Positions 22,921-33,339 of a stretch of DNA of 64,000 nt are shown here, one piece after another. Where the stretch lies: the NCBI RefSeq assembly GCF_051020955.1, contig NC_135021.1, forward strand, positions 13,125,962-13,189,961, in the 5' to 3' direction. Every line of letters starts with the position of its first letter. Positions within the stretch are counted from its first letter, which is position 1. The notes beneath the pieces are model-generated. The model worked only from the letters and a program-made list of their open reading frames with translations. It ran no database searches and was not told the origin of the DNA. The stretch is from Megalopta genalis. Its lineage: Eukaryota; Arthropoda; Insecta; Hymenoptera; Halictidae. A program made the position numbers and the translations under genes.

Positions 22921-23013
22921 GCGACGTTAATTTTATTATAACTGTAACTATAACTGTTATTATAACTAGTTACAGTTTAATATAATTCATCGTATATGTT
23001 ATATTCTGTGATA

Positions 23014-24029
23014 TACACTCATACACACACGAAAGTATTCGAACACTTACGTTTCGTCGTAGATTTCGGGGTTCTAATTCTGTGTGTTCCAAGAAAGAAA
23101 GCCATTTATTAGCAAGAAAAATAAAATTGTACGTTTAAAATTCGCCGAAAAATTTATTTATGAAAATAATTCATTCTGGGACAAAGTATTATTCTCTGAA
23201 GATAGTAAATTTAACGTTTTTGGTAGCGATGAACGTAAAAGTGTTTGGAGGAAAATGAACACAGAATTGGAACCGCGAGATCTACGACCGACTATAAAAC
23301 ATAACGGTGGATCTGTATTAGTTTGGGGCTGCATGGCATCTAGTGGAGTGGGAAACCTCGTGTTCATCGATGGGATAATGGACAAAACGAAATACTTAAA
23401 AATTTTGCAGGAAAATTTAAAAAGCAGCGTATCAAAATTGAATTTACCTAGCGATTATTGGTTTCAGTCTGACAATGATCCGAAGCATACCGCTAAAATA
23501 GTCAAAGAATGGGTATTGTATAATGTTCCACACATGGTGCCACATCCACCGCAAAGTCCCGATTTAAACCACATTGAACATTTATGGAATGAAGTAGAAA
23601 GACGATTAAGAAATACGGTTATTACTTCGAAAGAAGCGTTAAAACGAAATATTATTGAAATATGGCAATCGATAGATGCAAATGTTACTTCTAAGTTGGT
23701 CCACTCAATGGAAAACAGACTTAGGGCTGTTATAAAAGCAAAAGGTGGATCTCAACTCCCTATTAAAACCTTTAATCGTTCAATTGAAGTAACTATTAAT
23801 TGTTTCGTTCGAATACTTTTGTATGTATGTTTTGTTCGAAAAAATTGTAAAAAACTGTAAAAACTGTAAAACTGTAAAAACGCTATATATTGTTGAATTA
23901 TTTTCTAATTTTGCTTACGCAGTCTTGTTATATGTGTCATATTATATCAAATGCTTCAGTTTGAAACATATATTTTATCGATTCAATGTTAGAAACGTAA
24001 GCGTTCGAATACTTTCGTGTACGAGTGTA
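23014..24029 (+). mobile_element. Tc1-like element with both termini, N-terminal region deleted
   Basis: The left end reads TACACTCATACACACACGAA then AGTATTCGAAC. The right end is the complement of TACACTCGTACACGAAAGTA then TTCGAACGCTTACGTTTC. TA is present at both boundaries. At about 1.0 kb it is some 0.6 kb shorter than a complete Tc1-like element, and the left terminus runs almost directly into the catalytic domain. The missing part would encode the paired helix-turn-helix DNA-binding region. Confidence 0.93.
23078..23860 (+). pseudogene. Tc1-family transposase catalytic domain, 5' truncated
   Basis: The frame is open for 258 codons after an in-frame stop at 23075-23077 and has no ATG at its start, beginning at a GTG. 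It covers RKPFISKKN, WDKVLFSEDSKFNVFGSD, GGGSVLVWGC-like NGGSVLVWGCM, FQSDNDPKHTA with the second catalytic aspartate, and SPDLNHIEHLWNEVERRLRN with the catalytic glutamate of a DD34E triad. It ends LRAVIKAKGG plus an extension to CKKL. The first catalytic position is unusual: the family normally has Asp-Glu after LFS/A, but here the order is Glu-Asp. Loss of the N-terminus alone makes it non-functional. Confidence 0.93.
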
Positions 24030-24561
24030 AACGGTATTTTGGTATTTTGCCCGTTCAATTTATAAATAATAATAATAATTAACTTTGAAATAAATTTTAG
24101 AATCGATAACAGTTTCCGTTCGGTTTCTCAAATTCGCTTAATTTTTTGTACATACAAGGGTGTCTCGTTTTACTTACCAGTCGAAGAAATTCCAGAGGCA
24201 CGTGAACATGTTGACGGCGGGTGTCGCACATTGATCGAAGCTCACGGGGCACACGCAGATTCACTCGCGACAAAACACCTGTCACGTTCATTCAAGCGTT
24301 ACTCGTGGTTAGAGGCGCGCGAGGCACGCATCCAACTATTTCGTCTCGATTTCTCGCGAGATGCTTCCGCATCGTGCGAGCGGCGAGCTGACTTCTCGGA
24401 GAAGAGGAACAGACGCATCTTCGCGAGTCGAGCCTTAGCAAATTCCCAGTTTTCAATTCGGCGAAATTCGGCGATACGGAATTCTACATCCTCCTTTTTT
24501 CCTTCACAAAGGAAACGCAACGATGTAGCGGTCAATTTGTACCTCGACGTTAACTCTCGAG
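24030..24561. other. Non-coding spacer
   Basis: AT-rich up to about 24170, then GC-richer with short frames on both strands. No family is recognised. Confidence 0.45.
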
Positions 24562-25140
24562 TTTACCCCTTTCGCTACGGCGGTTCAGTCCGCCGTAGCG
24601 CCACTCCTGAACGGAACCACCCGCCGAAATTGTGCACATTGCGCGTGGATAGTGTATTTGGAAAGAAAAGGGATTTTTCTTTAAAACAATATAGTTATAA
24701 TTTCTGCATAAGGTATAAAGTTATTTAATAGGTAAAAAAAGTTTCATTAACAATGGAAAAAGTGAAGAAATAATATATAATATACAGTAATAAAATAAAA
24801 CATAATATTCATAATACAAAACATAATACATAATAATTAGTCCTAAAGTTAGTACTTTCGATTTTCTATCCCTTTATGACATGTAACACAATAATAATGG
24901 GAAATGCAGGTAGAACAAATATAACTTGAATGGTGTGTCGTTTATTTCGGACTGTCGTTTGTTTGTTTCGTCAAAAGATTCACGCAATAGTAACAAGAGG
25001 CGATTTTACCAGCATGTCGGATATATCCGGCGTTCGTCCCCAGAGGGCGATCATGTGGATGTCGGATATATCCGGCGTTCGGCTCCGCGAGTGTTCATAT
25101 GGATGACGGATATATCCGTCGTTCGGAGCGAAAGGGTTAA
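24562..25140. mobile_element. Probable TTAA-bounded MITE with CGGATATATCCG repeats
   Basis: The right end is firm: AGCGAAAGGG followed by TTAA at 25137-25140. A plausible left end is TTTA then CCCCTTTCGCT at 24562, which mirrors AGCGAAAGGG, followed by a hairpin with 11-bp arms (CGCTACGGCGG, 24573-24583 and 24590-24600). The 5' boundary is tentative because its TTAA has a mismatch and the match is short. No coding capacity. Confidence 0.45.
25016..25136. repeat. Three 45-bp units each carrying the palindrome CGGATATATCCG
   Basis: Perfect 12-bp palindromes lie at 25018-25029, 25063-25074 and 25107-25118, 45 and 44 bp apart, each followed by GCGTTCG or TCGTTCG. The last is centred 24.5 bp from the TTAA at 25137. 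See the finding on shared geometry. Confidence 0.93.
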
Positions 25141-25378
25141 GCGAAACTTACACGCTGCATTCGTGCTCGCATACCAGCTTGCGTTGTTAACTTTACGCTC
25201 TGAATTGTAAACGAACACGGCCAATTTTTATGGTACTTTGCTAAAGTGTATTTTTCATACGAATATTTCATACGCTTGTTTTCCAGCTGCTTTCTGGTGA
25301 AGAAGTGAAAACGACCTTCGAAGTTTGCAACTGTGAACGTACGTGAACTGTGGAGAATAAGCGAAACTTATTTTCTAC

Positions 25379-25436
25379 TTAAATATAGCTTTCTATCTAA
25401 ATATAGCTTTCTATTTAAATACAGCTTTCTATTTGT
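25379..25436 (+). repeat. 19-bp tandem repeat
   Basis: AAATATAGCTTTCTATCT-type units repeat about three times (25382, 25401, 25420). Confidence 0.85.
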
Positions 25437-25476
25437 GTATATATAACTTTATCCGATAAACGATAATGTCTTTATG

Positions 25477-25942
25477 TTACTGAAAAAGATTATATAACGT
25501 GGTTACGATCTTCTCGCAATGAACGACATGCAACTCTTCCGCGTAAAGCGGTTTCAACAAATAAAACACGTCGTCCGGTAACGTAGAAAAGAATCTTCTC
25601 ACGTTACGATCTATGACGGGACTGTACGAAAGTCGTTGTATGTCAACACGAACACCTCTAAAACAATTACAGGGAAGAGAACGATGCCCCAATTAATGCT
25701 AAATATTAACCCATTTATAGAATCATTTGCGTACAGCAACTTCTCGCAAAAGTTAGAAACGAATCTCCTGCTTCTTCTTTCCTAAATCTGAGTTTTCGGA
25801 CGATCTCAAAAATCTCACGACGCTTTTCATCGAGATAGTCGGAAGTCCGCCGACGAAATCTCGTCATAACGTAGCCGGTGTTCTGGAAATGGAGAGCAAA
25901 CCGAAGACGCTTTGTCAGCCGATAGTCCGCGAAGCCGTCCAT
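25477..25942 (-). other. Unrecognised minus-strand open segments, possible exon pair
   Basis: Two adjacent minus-strand frames (25942-25715 and 25692-25477) have globular-looking composition, for example YLDEKRREIFEIVRKLR and LPDDVFYLLKPLYAEELHV. A pyrimidine-rich CTCTCCATTTCCAG could be an acceptor before the first, and AATTGTTTTAG an acceptor before the second, with a weak GTACGC donor between. No protein family is recognised. Short open frames arise by chance in this genome, so this is only a candidate. Confidence 0.2.
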
Positions 25943-26382
25943 TCCGATTCTTTCCGCGGTGCCGTCTGGCTACGATACAATATCCGTCCAGAGCGAAAAT
26001 TAGAACGGGTCTTTGTCGGCAAAGAGTCGCAGTTGCCCCCGAAAACCCTCTCTACAATGGCAGAGTCGCGACAAAGGGGAAACTGCTCGGTCAGGATGTT
26101 TCTTTCTTCGCGAAAATGGATATTCCGCTCCGTTTTCGCGGCCCGGTATTATCGCCGCCGACTCTTTGAAACCGGAATATTTCATTAGGAAGCCTGAAAA
26201 TGTTCTGGAAAAGCGCCGGGGTCGAAGGTAATCGGAGCCGAAAATCAATTTCTCGATCAACTCTAAATCATTCCGTAGCTCGTCCAACCTTGGGGAGAAT
26301 ATCAGCGAACGGTAACTTTTCTAACAGCATTTATGTTTCATTCGTACGGCGATAGGGCAAGGGTTACAGTTACCCAGGCACA
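25943..26382. other. Non-coding stretch, moderately GC-rich
   Basis: Several 70-99-codon frames overlap on both strands. None is recognisable. No transposon boundary is seen before 26383. Confidence 0.45.
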
Positions 26383-26390
26383 TTAACACT

Positions 26391-27064
26391 TTAACCCGAG
26401 AAAGATAACCTACGTCGCAGAGGCGCCTGCGAAATAAACAACTGACTGCACCGTGGATGACGCAAAGACTGGAAGCACCCACTTTGCCAAGGCATGTGCG
26501 AAGCAACATTGAAAATATTCTTCCAAAATCTGCTGTACAGGCTTCCGCAGATGATGAAGAAGAACCCTCAGCCAAAAAAAGGCGTTATTGCAGTCTTTGC
26601 ACGTCTAAAAAGAAAAGAATGTCAAAGATGACCTGTGCCAAATGCAAAAAGACAGTTTGTGGTGAACACAAGAAAGACGTTTGTCATGACTGTCTCTAAA
26701 GAAATTTTTTATAATATTATAGTTTTTTTTACACTGATTATATTATAGTCTACTAGTTTGTAAGGATAAAACACTATTTTTTGTGATATTTTACGGGATT
26801 TCTTCCCATAAACCGAAGACTGTTGATTTTTGTTAATTTTTCATAGGGGTCTAGTGATTTAAGTTTAAAATTACTTAAAATATAAAAAAATATAATATAA
26901 ATGCATTTTATTTTTACAATAATGCCAAACCTTTAAAATGACTAGATTAACTTAAATAAATATCCATTGTTAGTATAAAATTGACGCCTTAGAAAAGCAT
27001 GCGCCTCTGAAGCGTATGGTTATCTTTTACGTACGTTGTCATATGGTTATCTTTCTAGGGTTAA
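26391..27064 (+). mobile_element. piggyBac element, 666 bp, keeping only the 3' coding end
   Basis: It is bounded by TTAA at 26391-26394 and 27061-27064. The left end is CCCGAGAAAGATAACC and the right end is GGTTATCTTTCTAGGG, with an internal repeat of ATGGTTATCTTT 28 bp in. Near the left end is CGCAGAGGCGCCTGCG, a near-palindrome. Complete piggyBac elements are about 2.5 kb, so most of the transposase gene is deleted. The MITE at 11629-11910 is the same sequence without the coding fragment. Confidence 0.95.
26433..26699 (+). pseudogene. piggyBac transposase C-terminal cysteine-rich domain
   Basis: The frame from the ATG at 26457 (open upstream to about 26433) encodes 80 residues: RLEAPTLPRHVRSNIENIL, an acidic linker DDEEEPSAKKRR, then YCSLC, TCAKCKKTVC, GEHKKDVC and HDCL before the stop. 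The C-x2-C, C-x2-C, C-x2-H, C-x2-C spacing is the cross-brace zinc-binding domain that in piggyBac transposases binds subterminal DNA. The catalytic domain is absent. The domain is undamaged and could in principle make a DNA-binding peptide if transcribed, but no evidence of expression is visible. Confidence 0.93.
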
Positions 27065-27331
27065 TGACCGCTCACACAACATGTGTATGTGTATGTGTGT
27101 GTGATGCTTTAATAATTATGTAGGTGATTGCTTTAATCATTATCACACGAAGGAAAAATATTTAATTTGTTGTATTAAATGTATTGTTATTGTTGTTACT
27201 GTTTTTTTGTTTTAAATGTATGTTCGCACGTGTTGAATTATTTCACGAATTTATATAAATATTGCCGGCCCCTGACGACGTTTGACTACGTGACTATTAA
27301 AGTGTTAATCATCATTTTTCGTTCATCTATG

Positions 27332-27471
27332 TATGGACCGTTTATTTTGAAAGTGATGTAAATCCATTTTAAAAAGATAATGAGATGTTACATAGTTTGT
27401 GGTTAATGTAATCTTTTTATTTATAACTAAAAAGAATTGACTTGCATCGCTTTCAAAATAAACGGTCTATA
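27332..27471. mobile_element. Short TA-bounded MITE
   Basis: The left end TATGGACCGTTTATTTTGAA, with AGTGATGTAA after it, is mirrored by TTGCATCGCTTTCAAAATAA then ACGGTCTATA on the right. The termini are about 30 bp with four mismatches, and the element is about 140 bp. TA at each boundary suggests a Tc1/mariner-type origin. Confidence 0.85.
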
Positions 27472-29414
27472 TTTTCAACTAAAATTTACGTAAAAAATAA
27501 CTTTTTCTTGTATTTCATATTGTTTAATTCTCTAGTTATGCAACTAAATATTTTTAGAACGTTGCAGGCTTGCATTTGATACGAAATGAATGAAAAATAG
27601 ATATAATGTAAATGTCCCAATTAATGATGCTTCTAGATCGGTGGAAAACAATACTAACTGCGCGCCGATCATCACAGTCGAGCGGAGGAGGTTCATGGAA
27701 AACAAGATTTTTTATTTCAGTAAACGTCGATTGAAATGCATCGAGAAAGAAAATTTATGTATCTTGAAATGTCGAAGTATATGTATGAAAAATAAACAAA
27801 AGTTTCGTCGATGTTTTACGTTAAAAAAATATTGTCACAAGATCATCCTTATTTTAACGATTTACTTACTCCTTCCATAAATTATAATGAAAATAATAAT
27901 ACTAATAATCATAACATTATTAATCGACGGGATAAACCCTTTGTTACAGTAAGAGAAAATACTAACAATGATATAGTAGTCACACAAGGGCGGATAAAAT
28001 ACAGAAACTTCAAACTAAAAAACTTAAATATAAAAACTCGAGGAAAAGAAAAAAGGAGAGAAAAGAAAAAAATATATATATATACATGAAATATAATTTA
28101 ATTATGCGAGCGTAGATGAAAGCGAACAGCGAATAGCATTCGCGGCAGTAAACTTGAAGGAACTATAAGAGTAACAACAGAAATCTAGCTGATCATAGTA
28201 TCAGCTTGAGACAATGAGTAATTAGGTTTTGGATGACGAATCCGAATATTAAAATCTGATGGTCGCATCGACATTGTGAAGAGAGCCGGTCAGTATTTTC
28301 GCGGAATTCGCGGAGTTTCGCGAAGTTTCCCGGAGGTCTCGTTCTCGAGGAACGATGATGAATCCACCGAGTCTGCGACCCGTATGTGAACGTGGACCGC
28401 TTTACTGTTTTTTTACGAGGAACAAGAGTGCATCCAGAGTGCGCTCTCGACTGCGCCGAGTGTTGTTAATGCTTCGAGCATCGGCGTAATTGGGCAATTG
28501 AAACCGGGCAAAAGGAAAACGCGGACCCGACGCGACTGGCCCGGCAAATGATCTTCGTTTCGATTCACTTTATTTCGCGAACGCTGCGCGCCGGAGATTT
28601 TAATGGATCTCTCTCTCTACTGGCTGCTCGACTCGAGACGATGCTTACGAAACCATGCGCCCGCCATACCATTCGCAGTAATTGTTCATCTCTCCACTCA
28701 TTATCTATGTTTCGTTATTAAAGCGTCTCTATCCGAGCAAATAAAAACTACTCTGCCGCTTATGAGAAACCGGGTATTTTAAGGTTTCGCATCTCTTCTA
28801 ATACTAAATTTACGGTCCGCTAAAAGCAACGGTTTTATTTTAGTTTATAAAAGTGAGACATTTATTCGGATTTCGAACGAGCGTTATTGTCGCGTATGTA
28901 CCGCAAGTTACGCATATGTCGAATAGATAACTTATAAATGCATCTTTACGATTTCAGATTCAAAAATTAGTGACCCGACATTTTGACAAAGTCCCATTGG
29001 CCTGGTGTTGAACAGTAAATTTGCATCGAATCAAGGGGAGATAGGAGCTTTTATTTTTATTATATAAAATAAAAGTTAAACGAATACTTATTGTACTTAC
29101 ATAGTTGTATACGAACAGCAGGTATAAAACAATATTTATTAAAATCGGACAATCATTTCGATAAGGAAAGAGAGTACTATTTTATAAAATTCTACATTGC
29201 AATTCTTCATTTTTTAAAAATCGTGCACCAAACTTTATAGATTCGTTGTCAAGAGGAAGCTTCAAACTTTAAATCCATGGAAGTCTGATCACGGACGAGA
29301 TTCTTTTAAACTCTCCAGATAAATTTAAATCTGTCGAACTTTCAAAGGAAGAAACACTTGCTTTCACAGTGAATCTAAAGTCGCCATTTCGTTAAAAATG
29401 GCAGGTTAGAAAAC
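27472..29414. other. Non-coding stretch
   Basis: AT-rich to about 28240, with frames at 27590-28089 dominated by N, K and R. A GC-rich island follows at 28260-28650, then AT-rich sequence. No gene, RNA or transposon terminus is recognised. Confidence 0.45.
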
Positions 29415-29745
29415 TAGCTTTGAGAGCGGTACAATACTTGATTCTCTATGTTGCGTCCAGAGACAAGGGCCATAAAAAGGTCCCACCATTGGGGAAACCC
29501 TCTCAGGCCCCTACAAGGGTCAAGGCAGACACCCCCCTCCAAGGGGTGATTCGTGCCTTGACCAATAATAAACAATCTACCTCCATCCACGGGTGCTCTT
29601 CCACGACTTTCCAGCGTTGGAAGAGCATTCTTCCACCAGCGCTCGCAGAGAGTACAACACAAAAAATAAAGTTCTCTAAGACTACTGGAGACCCTTCCAC
29701 GTCATTAATTTGCCGTAGGAAGCGCGAATCGAGCGTACAATAGTT
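29415..29745. other. Compositionally foreign segment with hairpins
   Basis: This segment is far more GC-rich than its flanks yet poor in CpG, unlike the other islands. It holds hairpins: GCTCTTCCA and TTGGAAGAGC around a 13-base loop (about 29596-29627), and GGTCAAGGCA pairing with TGCCTTGACC (about 29517-29563). Frames of 107 codons plus and 82 minus overlap without recognisable domains. It could be a fragment of a retroelement or a structured RNA, but no boundary or family is visible. Confidence 0.35.
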
Positions 29746-30298
29746 CGGTCGCGCATGTACGTTAGGCGACTAACCGAACGTACGGATAAAACACTCTATG
29801 TATACTCTTATTTTTCTTAGAAACCATTCAAATCGCTTCTTCCGCGATTCTCGACGATTCTCGTCTCCCACAGTTTCAGCCACTTGAATCCGCGAGCAAA
29901 TACGACTCGGAACAGCTGTCGAGTCTCGACGTCGGTTTAAAAAACCGTGCGCGAAAATCTGGCGCCGTTCAACGACAGAACAGCCCACAATGCCCGCGCG
30001 CAACAATACGCGGACGATACAATGGCGAGGACAATGCTCGCATCGAAAGAGAAACGGCAAGGTCAGTGGCGTAACACGCGAAACTTTCGCGCCGTTTCAC
30101 CCCTGTTTAACACGTTCATTGCCGCGCCGCTCATGTATGGACGGTGGAGTTTGTTCAGATTAAAAATGAAATTTTTCTGCAATGTACAATGGTCGCGTAT
30201 CGCATCTAATACAGTCTCAGCTTTCCTCGGTGGCATAAGTCGATCTTAAGGGATGACACAAATTAAATCTCACATATAAAAAATCAAATTTATAACAC
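29746..30298. other. Non-coding stretch with a TTAA-end-like motif
   Basis: At 30107-30110 a TTAA is followed by CACGTTCATTGCCGCG, and an imperfect palindrome (CCGCTCATGTATGGACGG, 30127-30144) is centred 25.5 bp away. This is the position seen in the TTAA elements, but no partner end was found. The rest is unremarkable. Confidence 0.35.
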
Positions 30299-30680
30299 TT
30301 TTCTCGGGGAATATTCTAACGAGGTAAACTTATTCTTTATCTAGCAAGAAAGTCACGTGAAGAAATAAAATTTTCATCGACTCATCAGCATTTAATTATA
30401 AAATAATTAAAATAACTAGTGAAAAATAAAAAGTAAATAAGTGAATAAAATAAAATAAGTAAGTTATAAGTTAAATAAGTAAATAAAGTTTTCTCGTGGA
30501 ATATTCTAACGAGGTAAACTTATTCTTTATGTGGCAAGAAAGTCACGTGAAAAAATAGAATTTTCATCGACTCATCAGCATTTAATTATAAAATAATTAA
30601 AATAACTAGTGAAAAATAAAAAGTAAATAAGTGAATAAAATAAAATAAGTAAGTTATAAGTTAAATAAGTAAATAAAGTT
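30299..30680 (+). repeat. 190-bp tandem duplication
   Basis: The segment beginning TTCTCGGGGAATATTCTAAC at 30301 recurs at 30491 (TTCTCGTGGAATATTCTAAC). The two copies match base for base except for about five substitutions. The 3' part of each unit is AT-rich (AAATAAGTGAATAAAATAAA). Confidence 0.97.
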
Positions 30681-32547
30681 TTAATTTTATTAAATATTCT
30701 GGTAAGGTAAAAACTGATTGAAAAGATGTTGCTCTTGGAGTTGATTTAAGTGCGAAAGAGCCGGCGATGGATAGCCGAAGATCCCTGCGATCTACATTGT
30801 AGAATCCACAGCCCCGTTTAAGGGCAACTCTGTGTAAAGATGGAACCCCGAGACTGGTGAGAGAATGCTGAGAAGTTAGTCTGCGTGTTTGTCGACTCGA
30901 TCAAACTTCGCTAGATTAGCTATTTCCGGTGTGATGGCGCGCGAGACGACGCAGTTTCGTTCGGCATTCTACACGGCCTTTGAATATTTCAGCCTTTCAT
31001 TCCCGTGATATTGTATCCTTGAACTTCCCGCGACTCGACGAGGCGAGAGCCGAGTGCTCTGCCCTTGGCCTTCCGTTATTCTCCTCGCCGCGGAGGCCGC
31101 AATTTCGATTATCCGAAATGAACGCGTCCCTGAGGACCGAACGACAGGGGTGCTGTGAAGCGGCGATAGGACGGAGTTGACCACTTCGCTAGTCTGTGAA
31201 ATTTTAACCAGCGAGAATGAACCTCCGTGAAACTTCTCCCGGGGTTTAAACGCAACCTTGTTAATTGAAAAAAGAAAACGAAATTGTTCTAGTCCGTCTA
31301 TCGCAGCCCTGCTGGACGGTTTAAAAAGAATCAGTCATTTGTTTCTCAAGGCCCGCTATTATGCAAGGTCGTTAACCTTAAAATTCGGATAAATAAGGAT
31401 TTTGAAAATTATATATAACCGTAAACAGATAAAAATGCCACTAATGACTCGAAGCTCAATATTTATTATAATTAAACAATAGGTAATATTAATATTTATT
31501 TATTCCATTAAAATCTTTTTTGTCTATTTATGACTTATTTAAATTATTATTTTTTTATTTATATTATTATTTAATTATATCGACCAGAAGATCCTATGAT
31601 GAAGTTGCGATTCGACCGTGTAACTCGCTTTCAAAAAGAGCGATGCACGCGCTTTAACAAATTATAATTAGTTTCCCTTTATATTAAATAATTTTAATTA
31701 CTAGAAAATTCGCAAAGACCCCGCGGAAACTGGAAAACCTGGTTAACGCAGACTCTTATTTTCCGGCATAAAAATGAAGGCGGGTCGGAATTAATGCCCT
31801 GACCCCGAAAATTTCCAGCACGAACGCGTATCACGTTTCATTAATCCCGGCGATTAAAACGCGGCAACTTTTTCAGGACCCGCTGCGACAAGATAAACGC
31901 GTCAAGCCCGGCTTGTGACGCCTCGCCGACGAGAGCTTCCATTCTTCATGAACTCGCGCGACCCGCCGGCTAACTACCCTTTAAACAAATAAAGTAATTT
32001 ACATGCCGACAGACGCGGTATCTAGCTCGCTGCGAAACCCATTTTTCCCAGTGAGCTCGCGACACGGGAACAAAGCCGCTCCCTGAACATTACGTATGCG
32101 GAGAGACGCGACGGCGACAGTGTCGACTGATAAGAAAACGTTGTGCAGCAGAGCAAGACTGTTAAGGGACGTGTACGAGTCGCCAGTTTATCGCCGGCTG
32201 CATCGCAATGGCGACCCAGACTATAGATAACACTGTGCGACATCGATTTTGCCTCGTTCCGATAACCGACGGATGATTCTCGGAACTTTTGATCCGGCGA
32301 GGACGAACGCGAAAGTCTAACAAGGGAAGTCCAAAAAAGTCTAACACGGATGTCCAATTAGTTTTGAAAAACTGACGATCGGAAGTTATGGTATCCCGCC
32401 TTGTAGTATTAAAACCTCGCGTTCCGTTAACGGGGTCCCTCTAGAGACCTTTCTATTTTATCGACACAATGACGAGGCTGCGTGTGTGTTGGTGACTTAA
32501 TACTGTGAGCTTGGCAAAACTGAACGACTTCGTAGAAACGAGCATAA
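30681..32547. other. Non-coding stretch with GC-rich patches
   Basis: CpG-containing patches at 30880-31170 and 31720-32310 are separated by AT-rich sequence. Frames up to 111 codons (32022-32357 minus) occur without recognisable domains. Confidence 0.4.
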
Positions 32548-32967
32548 TTAACACGTTCCGTGCCAAGCCATTTTTGCTTAACTTGTCGTTCAGGCCATTT
32601 GATGTTTTGACTAAAGATTGATACATTATCACATAATATTTCATTATATCATCAGTAGATAAGTAGTGATTGCCCGAATCAACTGTTTTTATGCAGCTCT
32701 TGCTTTAAAAAAGTCAAACATTGTAATTAATAGTTATTGTGTATATAACGATTAAACAAATTTATGTGCTTTGTTCTATACAGCATTTTTTACAATGCCT
32801 CTCATCCTTTTGGTGGAAATATATTTTATACAATCAAATTTGTCACAAAATGTATGTCTTCAGCGCTTTAAATAAATATGTCCGCGTGTACCATTTATGG
32901 TACACGTGGCCTGATGGTCAAGTTTAACGTGTACCATTTATGGTACACGTGGCACGGAACGTGTTAA
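32548..32967. mobile_element. TTAA-bounded MITE, CACGTTCCGTGCC family (copy 2)
   Basis: Perfect TTAA lies at 32548-32551 and 32964-32967. Termini are CACGTTCCGTGCCA and TGGCACGGAACGTG, perfect over 14 bp. Near the right end only, GTGTACCATTTATGGTACAC occurs at 32886-32905 and 32929-32948, 43 bp apart, and the outer one is centred 25.5 bp from TTAA. It is 412 bp long and non-coding. TTAA fits the piggyBac superfamily, but the termini do not match the CCCTAGAAAGATA family. Confidence 0.88.
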
Positions 32968-33339
32968 TCTCTCTCCGATAGCAGACAACGTGGAATTAGC
33001 GCTTCAAATATTTGGAAAATTTCGCGGGCAATTCTATCATCGCGTCGACTCTGATCTAAATAAAATTCTTGTCTGTTTTTAATCGTTGTCTCTCATTTTA
33101 TATCCTGTTTACTCGAATTCTTTGGACGCATCTGCACGACAAATGAAACCAGCCCGCGATTTCATACCGAAAAATGAAAAACTCGCCCGCGGTTAGACGG
33201 TGAAAACGCCGTTTTTACGTGTCACCTGTTCCACCGATGGTAAAACGCTTACATATTTACTGCTTTTAATGCTCTGAAAATATGTGTACTTTATAATACG
33301 TTTAGAAAAAAACGATATTACGAATTACGAAAATTGCCA
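32968..33339. other. Short non-coding spacer
   Basis: AT-rich. Nothing recognised. Confidence 0.5.

Larger units (their letters stand above)
22379..22985 (+). mobile_element. Decayed Tc1-like element
   Basis: The left boundary is suggested by CTAAAAGTATTGGGACACTT at 22381, the form seen in Tc1-like termini. A transposase C-terminal remnant follows at 22767-22920, and a TAGACTGCGG-family terminus ends inside it at 22698. No clean right terminus is visible, so the end given is approximate. Treating the left terminus and the coding remnant as one insertion is an inference. Confidence 0.5.
26383..27308. mobile_element. Possible outer TTAA element interrupted by piggyBac
   Basis: TTAACACTTTAAT would be regenerated at the left if the inner piggyBac copy and one TTAA were removed. 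Its complement ATTAAAGTGTTAA stands at 27296-27308. That gives TTAA plus 9-bp perfect termini around about 248 bp, close in size to the MITE at 5831-6078. The termini diverge after nine bases, so chance is not excluded. Confidence 0.4.
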
